In this document: one piece after another, positions 24,400 through 36,589 of the stretch
Layout of the letters: each line of letters begins with the position of its first letter
Numbering within the stretch: the first letter of the stretch is position 1
Assembly: GCF_964340395.1 (NCBI RefSeq)
Contig: NC_135557.1
Location: 8,774,960-8,838,959 of the forward strand
Reading direction: 5' to 3'
DNA length: 64,000 nucleotides
Source: Glandiceps talaboti
Taxonomy: Eukaryota > Hemichordata > Enteropneusta > Spengelidae
The notes under the pieces: model-generated
Database searches by the model: none
The model's input: only the letters and a program-made list of their open reading frames with translations
What the model was told of the DNA's origin: nothing
Program-made: the position numbers and the translations under genes

Positions 24400-25720
24400 G
24401 TACTTGACAATCATAATGACACACTTTAGTACTCCCCAAGTAAGTGTAAATAAATTACATTGAGAATAGAGCTAAATATGTATATCATTTCAGTGCTTGA
24501 TAAATTTGATAACTGTTCACATCTACGCTAATAAACGTTAATATTTGATAATATACCCGCCCTCGAAGATAACAAACGACAAGAACTCGTGATTTGTAGG
24601 GAAAATAAAAAAAATATTACTAAATTTAACGTTTCTGCATGACACCTAGACGATTTTCATCATGGAATTTATGAGTATGAAAAATATTGCCGTCATATCA
24701 CGAGGCAAATAATAAATCTACTAGTTTATGGATATAATATAATTTTGCATATTTTCATAAACAAGTGGGGACTACAAAGAAATTCTAATTTCGTCGAATA
24801 TTTTGCCTTTTACGATGTGAATTTAATATATTCAGAACCACTTAGCATTTGAAGAGATTCAAATGACGTAACATTAGGATATGGTGTATTTATGACACCT
24901 GGAAAAGACAATACTATTGATCCGTTGCCATGGCAATGATGACGGTAGCAATAGTGTCGATTGCATCTATCTTACATTATCTACAATACATGCCCCAATG
25001 TAATTTTAGTTTGTGTATATCGTAAGTGTTTTTGGTTGTCAACAGTAAACTATCTTCATGATGGATTTAGTTTGCCTGCAGTAAACTTCATTAATTTTAT
25101 TTTATTTTCATCGTCCCTCTATAGTAAAGCCTACATCTTATGTATATGCCACGTTGATAGCTCCAGTGTATGTTAACTCATCCAAACCATCTATCACAAT
25201 CATTTATGGGACTTTGAGAAAGTCTTGAGAATAGAATATAAAGTAATTGATTGATCAGACTGATTAAGTAAACCTAATATAGGTTATTGCTCATATGTCA
25301 ACGTCTCTGTCTAAATACAGTAGAAATGATGTTGGCTTCAAGTTGGTGTTTCACTCACGGTACATTACGTTTTTGACACAAAAGATAGCCATATTTCAAC
25401 TCTAAACGAACAATCACAGACACAATAAATACAGCAGGATCCTTTGCCCAATCACATTGAACACTGATAAACATTGATATTCTTTCATAGTGTAGTAGCA
25501 ACAGGCTTCTAATGAAAACATTACACATGACCTTGATGATTTTAATGGCTTCAATTGTTTATTTTCTACCTGATAATCAACTTGACTGTTTCTATATCTT
25601 ACTGCGTATGGTATCTATGCATTTCTTTCTTTTGCATTATAAGTAGTCCGAGTGTGTGTGTAAAATGTCATTATTATGTGAGTGAAACACCAAACGATTT
25701 CAATTTACCTGTAAGAGTTA
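24400..25720. other. No gene recognised
   Basis: AT-rich, stop-dense sequence. No further LINE domains were recognised on either strand. Confidence 0.4.
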
Positions 25721-25726
25721 TTTAAG

Positions 25727-26940
25727 GGCAAGATCAATAGTTCAATGTAGGATTAAAAAAAATCTTTTCCAGGGGGGGGGGGGGGTTGAAGCATTTTAGT
25801 TCTCATCCTAGAAAATCGATTTTACTTTGATGGATCTCTTTATACCCATAAGATACAAATACTCATAACAAGTATTAAATTGACAAATGGAAGAATCGTC
25901 GCGATAGTAAATGTATGGCACTAAAACACACTAAAGTGTCAATAAAAGAACTATTTTACTCACTACATTCTGACGTTGTATTCATGGCACTACATACTAC
26001 TACATACTGGCTTTGTATTCATAGCACTACATACTACTACATACTGGCTTTGTATTCATAGCACTACATACTACTACATACTACTACATACTGGCTTTGT
26101 ATTAATAGCACTACATACTACTACATACTGGCTTTGTATTCGTAGCATTACATACTACTACATACTGGCTTTGTATTCATAGCATTACATACTACTACAT
26201 ACTGGCTTTGTATTCATAGCATTACATACTACTACATACTGGCTTTGTATTCATAGCATTACATACTACTACATACTGGCTTTGTATTCGTAGCATTACA
26301 TACTACTACATACTGGCTTTGTATTCATAGCACTACATACTACTACATACTGGCTTTGTATTCGTAGCATTACATACTACTACATACTGGCTTTGTATTA
26401 ATAGCACTACATACTACTACATACTGGCTTTGTATTCGTAGCATTACATACTACTACATACTGGCTTTGTATTCATAGCACTACATACTACTACATACTG
26501 GCTTTGTATTCATAGCATTACATACTACTACATACTGGCTTTGTATTCATAGCACTACATACTACTACATACTACTACATACTGGCTTTGTATTAATAGC
26601 ACTACATACTACTACATACTGGCTTTGTATTAATAGCACTACATACTACTACATACTGGCTTTGTATTCATAGCATTACATACTACTACATACTGGCTTT
26701 GTTTTCATGGCATTACATACTACTACATACTGACTTTGTATTCATAGCACTACATACTACTACATACTACTACACACTGACTTTGTATTCATAGCACTAC
26801 ATACAACTACATAGATTTGAAATTGATTGGCTATCTTAAACAATTTTAAATTGTGGCCAATTTAGTTAGAGGGTGTCTGACACATAAGTGTAAGAATTTA
26901 GTTTTTTTTATCCTACATTGAACTCTTGACCTCAACCCTT
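25727..26940 (+). mobile_element. TIR element of the CAATGTAGGAT family, copy 2, carrying a minisatellite
   Basis: The ends are GATCAATAGTTCAATGTAGG on the left and its inverted relative CCTACATTGAACTCTTGA on the right. The left interior (AAATTGACAAATGGAAGAAT and the following block) and right interior (TTAAATTGTGGCCAATTTAGTTAGA) match copies at 22.1 and 49.5 kb. The middle is a 37-bp tandem array. Confidence 0.75.
25974..26816 (+). repeat. 37-bp minisatellite, about 22 units
   Basis: The unit is made of ACTACATACTACTACATACT then GGCTTTGTATTCATAGC. Variants are TTCATAGCAC/T, TTCGTAGCAT and TTAATAGCAC; a few units have an extra 9-bp CTACATACT step. Variant types are interspersed, so the array grew by several rounds of duplication. 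The short open frame here (YYYILALYS-like) is a repeat artefact. Confidence 0.95.
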
Positions 26941-27944
26941 ACTATGTTGATTTTACTTTAACTGGGGTCATATATCCAGGAAGCAAGACAAGTTAGAGTT
27001 TACAGAGAATATAACAAGTGTACAATGATTTCATTTTCCCCAGTGAAATAAACAATTTAAAACCCTGATATAGTCAATCACCGGTAAGTGTCAACTACAA
27101 ATAGTCTGAACACGCTACAGGTTAGATTCCCGAAGAAATTTACACATGTCCATTTCAGTATCAAAAAAGCTTTTTAGATTATTAACTTTATCGAAGATTC
27201 TTCAGTTAAAGCATTCTGTATGACGTTGACCTTTCATAGCTATCAATCAAACACGTAGATAACCACGGGCAGTCGACCTGCACGGCAGTTTAAGGGAATT
27301 GAAATGCTTTCACTTTGGTTCTATGCCTTTTACAGCAATAATAGGAATTGCTTTGAATCGCTGCGTGGAAAGCTACCTTGTGAAGCAATTAGCACGCAAA
27401 AGCCAAATCATCAAGGCTCGTCTATTAAAATTGTAAATTGTAAAACGCCTGGGGACAAAAGCCGATGGAAATTGATGGGAAATGGCATTGATAAGGTAGG
27501 CCGGTCGCACAGCTAGGAGCATACGACAGGTAATCAAACAAACTGTGTCGGATTATAGTATATATTGACATCTTAATACATTACTACATTTCGCTTTGTA
27601 TGGATATGTAATACAAATATTGGGATACACTTCTTTATCAAACGAGGATAATACACCTGTAAATTGAGACGAGACAACACTGTGCAGAAAAAGAAATAAT
27701 TCGTACAGACATAAAGCAGGTAAGGAGGACATATTCATTTGCTGATGTCTTATTTCTTTATTTTGGGATGTAAAATTTTCTCTCTCTAAAATTCCAGTCA
27801 GCGCATTGTTAGTTTCATTTAATAAAACATTATTTATAATCCTTACAGATAGCTAGACAGACAGACAGACAGATGACAAATGATAGATAGATCTATTCGA
27901 TATATATAGACAAACAGAGACATGACTATACAAACACTCACACC

Positions 27945-27954
27945 CCTATGTATA

Positions 27955-27986
<32 letters not shown>
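27945..27986 (+). repeat. (TA)n microsatellite
   Basis: TA-rich run with GTA interruptions; a second short run lies at 28061-28078. Confidence 0.85.
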
Positions 27987-28105
27987 ACTCGGTGAGTATC
28001 AATCTGCTAAGACAGTGCTCTATACTGCAGTGGCAGACCGTAATAGTTTTGTAGAACAAATATATATATATATATATAATTAAATGAAAATGGAGAAAGA
28101 AATGT

Positions 28106-28178
28106 GACACGAGTATTAGACGAACCATAGTCCCCTGAATATCAGTCAGAGTGCTCTCGCCAGCTGAGCTAACTTGTC
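28106..28178 (-). pseudogene. tRNA-like relic
   Basis: A 73-nt minus-strand stretch has an A-box match TAGCTCAGCTGG, a D-stem GCTC/GAGC, a degenerate B box GGTTCGTCTAA and an acceptor pairing of about 5 of 7 positions (GACAAGT with TCGTGTC). The anticodon arm is imperfect: aligned to 73 nt the usual U33 is lost, while a one-base shift gives a loop CTGATAT. The T-stem is broken. It is probably a decayed tRNA or the head of a tRNA-derived SINE, not a working gene. Confidence 0.35.
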
Positions 28179-28325
28179 AACTGGTAGATTCCATATACAT
28201 CTTAGTGTGTGCCATTTTTAATCCTCGACAGGTGAGAAGCCAAATCATTAACCTTTAGCCTTTCAACCTAAGGATCCGATTAATTCACAGGGTCCCTTCC
28301 TAAGTGTAACAAACTTAGGATTCGG

Positions 28326-28679
28326 TTTACTAAATGAATAATATGAGGAGACAGTCATAATTCACAATGTCTGACATGGGCTGTGACATATTGTAACCTA
28401 TGCAGTCTCACACATATAGTCTTACACGGTGAAACAGTTAACACGTTCTCCATTGATCATCTAAGTGACAACTACTTGTACATAATATGGAGACGGCAAA
28501 CGTACATACTGAACAGGATGATCTCCTAGTGTTCAGCCTATGTAAAATACTATGATTTGATGAGATTCACTGATAAACTAACATGTTTAGTCCAATAATA
28601 CATTGCATAGCACATATTGTACACACAAATTCAGACATTGCGAATTGTGACTGTCTCCTCATATTATTCATTTAGTAAA
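28326..28679. mobile_element. TIR element with 49-bp near-identical inverted ends
   Basis: Arms 28326-28374 and 28631-28679 match at 47 of 49 positions when one is reverse complemented, starting TTTACTAAATGAATAATATG. The interior is non-coding. Its right end touches the L2-like fragment directly. Confidence 0.85.
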
Positions 28680-29123
28680 TTGCACAAGTGAAGAAACATG
28701 AACACATTTCTCCGATTCTGATGAAATTCCACTGGCTCCCTGTAATATATAGAATCAAATTCAAGATTTTACTTCTTACCTACAAAGCTTTGAACGGCAC
28801 CGCACCTGACTACCTCACTACACTCATCGAACTTAATAAACCAACCAGATCTCTCCGCTCAAGTGACAAAGTTTCTCTTAAAACTCCACGAACAAGACTC
28901 AGATTCTATGGTGATCGTTCTTTCTCATATGCCGCTGCTACCTTGTGGAATGATCTTCCAAGTCATATTCGTTCAGCATCAAGTACTGAAATTTTCTAAT
29001 CTAGGCTAAAGACCTACTTTTTTGAGAGAGCATATTTAAGTGACACTTTGTAAAGCGCCAGTGAACATTTTAAATGGATACCAGGCGCTATATAAATCTG
29101 TTATCATATCATATCATATCATA
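28680..29123 (+). pseudogene. L2/CR1-type LINE 3' end
   Basis: The frame from 28688 reads HISPILMKFHWLPVIYRIKF, KILLLTYKALNGTAPDYL, SLRSSDKVSLKTPRTRLR, then FYGDRSFSYAAATLWNDLP. This is the conserved C-terminal tail of L2/CR1-type ORF2. A stop (TAA, 28997-28999) follows STEIF, after which the same frame resumes SRLKTYFFERAYLSDTL and ends in TAA. The sequence then shows GGCGCTATATAAAT, typical of L2 tails, and a (TCATA)n run at 29104-29122. All upstream domains are missing. Strong family call; the copy is dead. Confidence 0.85.
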
Positions 29124-29278
29124 AATGAGCAATAAATGCTACAGAAACATATGAAATTCAAATTTTTTTCAAATTTTTTTCTAACTAATCACCGTGAACT
29201 CTTGTTTGTCGTTACAGAACAGTGCTGCTTTGCATGCATGAACCATTACATAGTTATATTCAAAGGGTTTACTTTGCA

Positions 29279-29515
29279 GTATGTCGTGAATGATCGGTAT
29301 ATTTCCTGGGTAATCGGTAAATGTCGCGATCAAACGGAATCATTCGTGATCAGTCTGCACATGTAAGGATTAATAGGCATATGTCGTGAATAATCGGTGT
29401 AGGTCGTGAATAGTCGGTATATTTCGTGATTAAGCGATATATGTCGTGAGTAATCGGGATATGTCCGAAATAGTCGATACATGTTGTGATTGATTGGTAA
29501 ATGTCGTGCAATCAT
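29279..29515 (+). repeat. Degenerate minisatellite, about 21-bp unit
   Basis: Repeats around ATGTCGTGAATAATCGGTAT, about ten diverged units. Spacing of 21 bp keeps one minus-strand frame open (YRLF, TYPDYSRH-like heptads), which is a consequence of the unit length. Confidence 0.8.
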
Positions 29516-29579
29516 TGGGATTATGATTTCCGGGGTTGGTGTTCCCAAGAGGTAGACAGATGCATTCAATACTTGATTG

Positions 29580-30520
29580 ATGTGTCTCTACTTAATGACA
29601 TGGATTTTACTTTTTTTTCTAGTTGTTTTGTTGAGTTTTGTTAACACGATTTTAATTGTATTATTCAACTTTCTAAAGGATGTGATGTCTACGACACAAC
29701 TGAAGATTTATCTCAACTCAGCATACAATCAAAAGTCGTGTCATGTAGGGTAGGGGCAATTAAGACTAATAATTTGAGAGATCGGAATTGTGAACATGAA
29801 TAATTCTAAAATAACAATGCAGCTGGCTCCTAAGCAATTCTCAAAGCTCATTCACTGATCATCCATGGATGACATCTGTGATTTATTAGAGGTAAAATAA
29901 CATTTAATGTGATTGAACAGTTTCAATGAATACTTTGCCTTCATTCATTCACTGTTGCCATGGTAACGTCAATGTTTCATAATACATTGACACCTAATAC
30001 AGGTCTACAACGCAACATATTACCTAAATCAAATCAGGAATTCTATTTTAATAGTCACCTAGGGGGTCTGATAGCCTATCAACTGATCGGAAAGAGTGAG
30101 AAAGCTAATTGACGAATTCTGACCATGTACAGCGAATTGCAAGATGTAGATATGATCTCCACAGGAAATGAACGGTTCATTAAAGGGCGGCCTGCAGTGC
30201 TATCACGGTCTCGCTAAGACATTCGTACCAATGGGGATACTGTATAGAAATGGTATCCAAACTTAGAATATTAAGGATCTATTTGAAAGAAGCCGCAGGG
30301 ACTAAGCATACCCCTGTACTATTTGTATTTAGATGAGATGATGACGGCTTTTCATTTAAATTTTAATAGATAGTTGGTATATACACTCAAAATGTTAAAT
30401 TACATTTGCCTTTGCTGTTCTACTCCTGACAATTTTATCCAAAGATACCCAGTTATCAGTCAACCGTGGTATAAATTATTATATCCTCTCCTACTTGCCT
30501 CAAAATTTTAATTAAGTCAC
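29580..30520. other. No gene recognised
   Basis: AT-rich sequence with no exon or element ends that I could support. Confidence 0.4.
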
Positions 30521-30540
30521 AAAGAATTTGTATTCAATGT

Positions 30541-30785
30541 TATGTTGTTTTGTTTTGTTTTGTTTTGTTTTGTTTTGTTTTGTTTTGTTTGTATTGTCTT
30601 GTTCTGTTCTGTTCAGTTCTGTTTTGTACTACTCTGCTCTGCTGTTGTGTTGTGTTGTGTTATGTTATGTTATGTTATGTTGTGTGTTCTATTCTATTCA
30701 ATTTCATTCTAATCTATTCTATTCTATTCTATTCTATTCTATTCTATTCTATTCTATTCTATTCTATTCTATTCTATGCCATTCC
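30541..30785 (+). repeat. Compound pentanucleotide array: (TTTTG)n, (TGTTA)n, (TATTC)n
   Basis: About ten TTTTG units, then TGTTC/TGTTG/TGTTA variants, then about 15 TATTC units. Each step differs from the previous unit by one or two substitutions. Confidence 0.9.
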
Positions 30786-31619
30786 ATTCAATTTCATTCT
30801 ATTATATTCTACTCTTCATCTCCATTCCCCCACCTGTTCGTCCATCACTAACTCATCAATGCAAACATTCATCGTCAGTCCATCTATTCACGCAATGATT
30901 GCTTTTCGTTGACAACACTAATAGTGAATGACGTCACAACCGACATGAATATCTACGTATATTTGTTTTCCTGTCGTTGTTTCATCTTTTGAACTCAAAT
31001 ACATGAGGACATTCAAAAACGTGAGATTTGCAAGGCAGTGCATGTCAAAATTGAATCTATATAAATACAGATTTATATTGGTTGTGGCATTGTCTTATGA
31101 TAAAGAGGACATCTGCGTATTTCAATTATCTTCTGGAATATCTTAACGTATATATAGATTAACGTGATAGCTAAAACTATCATTTCGTTGGTGCCATAAG
31201 CTAAGTGAATTCCTCGTTCAACTGTGAAAGGTATGTATATTACAACAACGTACAAAAGATAAATATAAATAAACACTAAATATTGGAAAAATACAAGATG
31301 AGTCATCCACCTTGGAAATATTTTCATTTTCGCTTTACTTAGCTGATTTTTTATTTAAAAGTATTCATTGTCATTTATTATTTTATATAAATATTAATTT
31401 TTATGCGATTATCTAAATACACGTTATGTGTACATGGATATTTCTATAAATTCAAACGAAAATTAAAGTTGGAGTAGTTTTATTATAGTTGTATGCTTAT
31501 CAATTATTAGGACAGGGCTAAGCATCTCTCAAATAGTGGAGAATTTTCTTTACTCTGTTTTTGAATTTGTGATTTTATATGTATCGTCTGTAATTAAACA
31601 TACTTGTCAAAATATCGTA

Positions 31620-31727
31620 TACATACATACATACATACATACATACATACATCCATACATACATACATACATACATATATACATACATATATACATACAC
31701 ACATACATACATACATACATACATACA

Positions 31728-31761
<34 letters not shown>

Positions 31762-31783
31762 CATACACACATACATACATACA

Positions 31784-31817
<34 letters not shown>

Positions 31818-31859
31818 CATACATATATACATACACACATACATACATACATACATACA

Positions 31860-31893
<34 letters not shown>

Positions 31894-32231
31894 CATACAC
31901 ACATACATACATACATACATACATACATACATACATACATACATACATACATACATACATACATACATACATACATACATACGTACATACGTACATACGT
32001 ACATACATACATACATACATACATACATACGTACGTACGTACATACATACACACACACATACATACATACATACATACATACATACATACACACACACAT
32101 GCATACCACATACATACATACATACATACATACATACGTACATACGTACGTACGTACATGCATACGTACATACATACATACGTACATACATACATACATA
32201 CATACATACATACATACATACATACATACAT
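31620..32231 (+). repeat. (ACAT)n array, about 610 bp
   Basis: Almost pure ACAT with interspersed variants (ATAT, ACAC, ACGT), some in small higher-order blocks. Long open frames on both strands (HTYI.., MYVC..) are artefacts. Confidence 0.97.
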
Positions 32232-32234
32232 GCT

Positions 32235-33478
32235 ATTTCATATTTCTATGGTTATAACCATTCGTATTGCATTACGTTGTAAATGCGACGTGATATTTTA
32301 CAATCTTGATTATTCTATCGCAGTTTTCTGAAACTTTGAATTATTTTTAGGTCAGCCTAAAGGCCGGGCGCTAGTCTCTTTTAAATAGTATATGAAGCGA
32401 TTTAGATTTGGATGAGTCACTGATTCAGAAGTTGAATAATTCATTTCAATCACTTTCAATAGGGTGTACGAGGTTAGGTATAAAAAAAATGTACGTCAAT
32501 AGATAATTGTTTCTCCCTGCTAAGGTGTCTTTGTATTCCGTAGCAAAGTGTGTCTATACACAACTACGATTAACTACACAGTAAGCAATGTAACCATGGC
32601 AACTAGACCTGAAATGTGTACATTCATTCAAGTTGACAATGTGTTGCTGTGAGGTAGAAAAAATGAAACTGTAGATAATCCCACCAACTAACAATGCAGG
32701 GCCTTCTGAAACTCATTTTGCCAACGGCGTTCAGATTGTCGGGCTTTTTGGTTGTTTTTTTTTACAAATCTTTGAGATACAGACCGGTTCTCAGTTCACT
32801 CACAGTCTATGCTTCGTATCGAATAGTCAATTCATTCGAATCTGCGGCTGAACATAAAAAAGCTTGTTATCTATCCAGCAACAGCACTCGGCTTGTGTCA
32901 AATTACTAAAAAGTATTAGACGAATACTAGTTGGGTAAATGGCCAAAGAATTGCAATATTAATGACGAGAGTGTACTGCTAATATGCTAATATCAAATTA
33001 TATTGTTGTCGCCAATGCCATATTATATGTATTAGACAGAAATATGTAGGTCGTAATTTGATTCAAGCATTTGGCTTTCAGTGTATTTAATAAACTTTAG
33101 ACCCAAACTTTTGACATCGAATCCCAGACATGGATTACTCGGTAAAATTGACGTTATAAAAACATGTCATATAAAACATGGAAATATGTCCATATAAATA
33201 TACATTAATATTGATGGCGAGGACTTTTAACTGAATGATTGAACCCACTCAGCAAACATTAAGTATATTATTATAATGTCGCTTGGCTCTACAACAGTAT
33301 CGCCGCATTTTGTCGTCTGACTCAACAAAGAGCTTAGTATACTAACATTGCATCGTAACTTGAGTAGCTGAATTATTTACATCGTAGCAACATATACGTT
33401 GATGAATATTACGATGGTACAGTAATAAAAAAATGCCCCGATAACAAATCACCCACTGTAACAGTGTAAAAACCTAAC
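32235..33478. other. No gene supported
   Basis: An ATG at 32694 opens a 71-codon frame with a hydrophobic start (LLKLILPTAF, GFLVVFFY), but without splice or homology support. The rest is AT-rich. Confidence 0.35.
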
Positions 33479-33590
33479 ATTAAGGCCAAAAAGAACACTA
33501 CGATTTCGATTACGCTAAATTTTAGAATATATAAAACCTACCTATCCCACCTATTCTAAAATTTAGCGTAATCGAAACCATACAATATGT
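33479..33590. mobile_element. Minimal hairpin derivative of the TTAGGCC MITE
   Basis: Perfect 26-bp arms (TTTCGATTACGC...AGAATA) at 33504-33529 and 33552-33577 with a 22-bp spacer. The arm sequence matches the inner terminal repeat of the elements at 34331 and 41319. Only the left outer end (TAAGGCCAAAAA) is kept. Confidence 0.75.
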
Positions 33591-34330
33591 AAATCTAACT
33601 CAATGATTGAACCCAATCACAAGCGCCATGTTATAGATATGAGCCTAAAAGCAACCCATTGTCGCTTAAAGACTAGCATTTGTACTGTCTTCATCGCACC
33701 ATCAATAACGTTATATAAATTCTCTCTGTTCCGGTCGTAGAGGGCGTGGATTTGTCAACTTTATTTTTACTGTATTTAGTAAATTCATGAGAAACTTAGG
33801 GGAAAAAACCCAGACCTTCCCAATTGCATCACCCGCAAAGAAAATGAAGCATATACTACTAAAGATGACGTCATGTCGAGCCGGACAGTGAAATGATGTC
33901 ATATTATCGATCCAGTAAATAAGATGCAGCAATATTTAAAGAAGAGAATGTACTGAGGCGGATAACGTTATATTTCAGCTTTACTTGTTTCAATTGCATA
34001 CTGACATTAAAATCGCTACACGCCTCGTTATCAGTTATACATACAAACCCTTCACTTTTAGTCCTTTCAAAGTTTCACTTTAAAATGTAAAATTAGATAT
34101 TCAGTAAACATGACTGCTGTCAGACGAAACACGTAAAAGCACTGTCTATGGTACACTTTCAATATTTTTGCAGCTGGCAGTTCTTAAACCAAATACGGAA
34201 TAAAAACTGAAAACTTCACTGTCTAGATTAATGATAGCAGAATGAAAGCATATAGTTTCATCAACAGTGATTACGTTTATATATTATATAGCGAGTACAA
34301 AAAAACGGCGAGAACTTGAAATTACTTCTG

Positions 34331-34712
34331 TTTGGCCTAAAAAATGTGTTGGGTTCCGGTTACCCGACCCGGACCTAGTTTCTAACTGTCGATCCTAAAA
34401 TTTTTTTACACGTACTCGAGAAAAATAAAATAATATCGCGACAATTGTGAAATCTCGCGAGAAATAGTGGATGCGAAAACTGATATCAACTTAAAAAGAC
34501 AACATAAAACTGTTCTTCCAATCTGTTATAGTTGTACATCTGATGAGAAGAAACCAATAACACAAGATATCATTGAAAACAACGGAAACATAATTACCCT
34601 GAACTAGACACTGACACATGAATTTCCTTTTAAAAAAATAGAATAAAAAATGTACCTACCCCACCTATTCTAAAATTGAGCGTAATCGGAACCACACATT
34701 TGTTAGGCCTTA
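34331..34712. mobile_element. TTAGGCC MITE, copy 1
   Basis: Ends TTTGGCCTAAAAAA and TGTTAGGCCTTA, each followed inward by GGTTCCGGTTAC or, inverted, GGTTCCGATTACGCTCAA. It is about 380 bp and related to copies at 41319-41679 and 57545-57915, here in opposite orientation. Non-coding. Confidence 0.8.
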
Positions 34713-34877
34713 TACGCAATTTATATAAATATATATTGCCAATGAAAAAATCGTCATGCAGTATTAAATATAACTGACTCTTTCAACAATAATTAATCTT
34801 ATTTCAATATAATTTCCAGTGCTTTCCGAGGTGTAATGATTCAGTTTGATGTATTTACATTTGGGTCGTGATCTTTT

Positions 34878-35288
34878 CCAGTTAGGGACATCCTCCGTAT
34901 CGGGATAATTATCCCCGGGATAAACGTTTATCCCGAATGGGATTATTATCCCGTCAGGAATTAATCTTTGTATCGCGATAGCGACTTAAATTTTGAAGTC
35001 TCTGGCGGTCATATCTAAAACATGGCGTTTGTGGAAACGTAACGTGTGTGTATGTGTTCTATTCTCAAATACAATCGAAATGAAACGGGCGTTAGACGTA
35101 GGTTGTCCAGGACATATGTTCAATACACGCGTTTAAGTACTGTTGGATCTGAAATAATTGAATCCGTTCAGGGTAAATCAATGGCAGGTACGTACCGTGC
35201 AGTTAAAAGTGTTTATCCCAATAAATATAAAGAGGCAATCAAAGTACACTGTGTTTTGTTTATCCCGATGGTAGGATATTTCTGACTG
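34878..35288. mobile_element. TIR element with GGGATAA palindromes
   Basis: Left end CCAGTTAGGGACATCCTCC then ATCGGGATAA; right end, inverted, CCAGTCAGAAATATCCTACC then ATCGGGATAA. Between 34900 and 34955 lie three successive palindromes built on GGGATAA, including a perfect 20-bp one at 34916-34935. No coding region was recognised. Confidence 0.65.
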
Positions 35289-35327
35289 GCATTGCATGCG
35301 ACGAAAGCGCGCAGGAAGAATAGAACA

Positions 35328-35474
35328 CCCCCCCCCAAAAAAACAACAACAACACAACAACAAACAAAAAAAAACAAAAAAAAACACCCAAACCCCCCCA
35401 AAAAAACAAACAAACAAAAAACACAACAATAATAAACAATAAACGAACAAACGAACAAAAACCAAACAAACAAA
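35328..35474 (+). repeat. C/A-rich low-complexity tract
   Basis: AAAAAC, CAACAA and CAAACA mixtures with short C runs. Overlapping reverse-strand frames rich in F, V, L and C are artefacts. Confidence 0.9.
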
Positions 35475-36280
35475 ACGGTTTAAAATTTAGACAATCTCAA
35501 ATTAGATTTAAAATACGTTTACTTCCCATTGCAAGTCACATGACTTTAGCTTGGCATCACATTACCATTATTGAGATTGAAAATTTTCGAATACAGACTA
35601 TAAGAAGCAAGTCTCGTGGCTTCACATTTATTGACAGTAAAGCTGTATGAGTCAAATTATCACTAAAAAAACAGGTTTGTCTCATGGACTGTTTTACATG
35701 CATTATGAAGGCCGTGGTTATAGATAGGGCAAACCTAGAATTTCGCAAAACACCACGTACTACGGATTTGCAATACAAACTATTGGAACGTAATCCTAGC
35801 TTAGGCCAGATTTTAGTAAGAACAGAAAAAAGGAGAAAACCGCTTTCCAGTGTTCAGTGAAAATGTGTTTTAGTTCTTCATGCTGTCGGCGTTTTCAGGA
35901 ACCCGACACTAACTCTATTCATAGACAATAGCCTATGGTTGCTCTTTACAGAAGTCACGCACACATCGATGATGACGTCACACAGTGGATATCGCCTGAT
36001 CCAGAAGCGGTGTTTGCAGTGGTCAACCTTTTGTTAAAATTCAGAACAAAATACTCAAGTGACAATTATATTTAGAACCCAGTCACTTTGTTTACTAGCG
36101 TATTACAAGAAGGTTAAACCACGTGACATGTTTAGTCTTCAAAATGTAGGTATTTAAACCCCTACAAAAAATAAGCTTTATAAACTAAAACGAAATTGCG
36201 CAATTCTTATTTTATCCGCAAAAAGAGATTACTCCTCTTTCCAGTGAAAATACACTATATAGTAATTTTAGTATGTATGT

Positions 36281-36407
36281 ATGGATGGATGGATGGATGG
36301 ATGGATGGATGGATGTATGTATGTATGTATGTATGTATGTATGTATGTATGTATGTATGTATGTATGTATGTATGTATGTATGTCCACCCATCAATCCAT
36401 CAACATC

Positions 36408-36493
<86 letters not shown>

Positions 36494-36494
36494 A

Positions 36495-36570
<76 letters not shown>
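36281..36570 (+). repeat. Compound microsatellite: (ATGG)n, (ATGT)n, (ATCT)n, (TA)n
   Basis: About 8 ATGG units, 18 ATGT units, a short spacer, about 21 ATCT units and about 35 TA units in series. Confidence 0.97.
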
Positions 36571-36572
<2 letters not shown>

Positions 36573-36589
36573 AAGTGTCTGTGTGAAGT

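Noticed and set aside
25974-26816. CRISPR-like array
   Set aside because: The units are contiguous tandem repeats without unique spacers, in a eukaryotic transposon.
31575-32282. Frames of more than 200 codons on both strands
   Set aside because: They are simple translations of (ACAT)n with no stop in several frames. The same applies to frames at 12040, 13863, 36196, 40269, 44359, 46668, 52839, 61963 and 62638.
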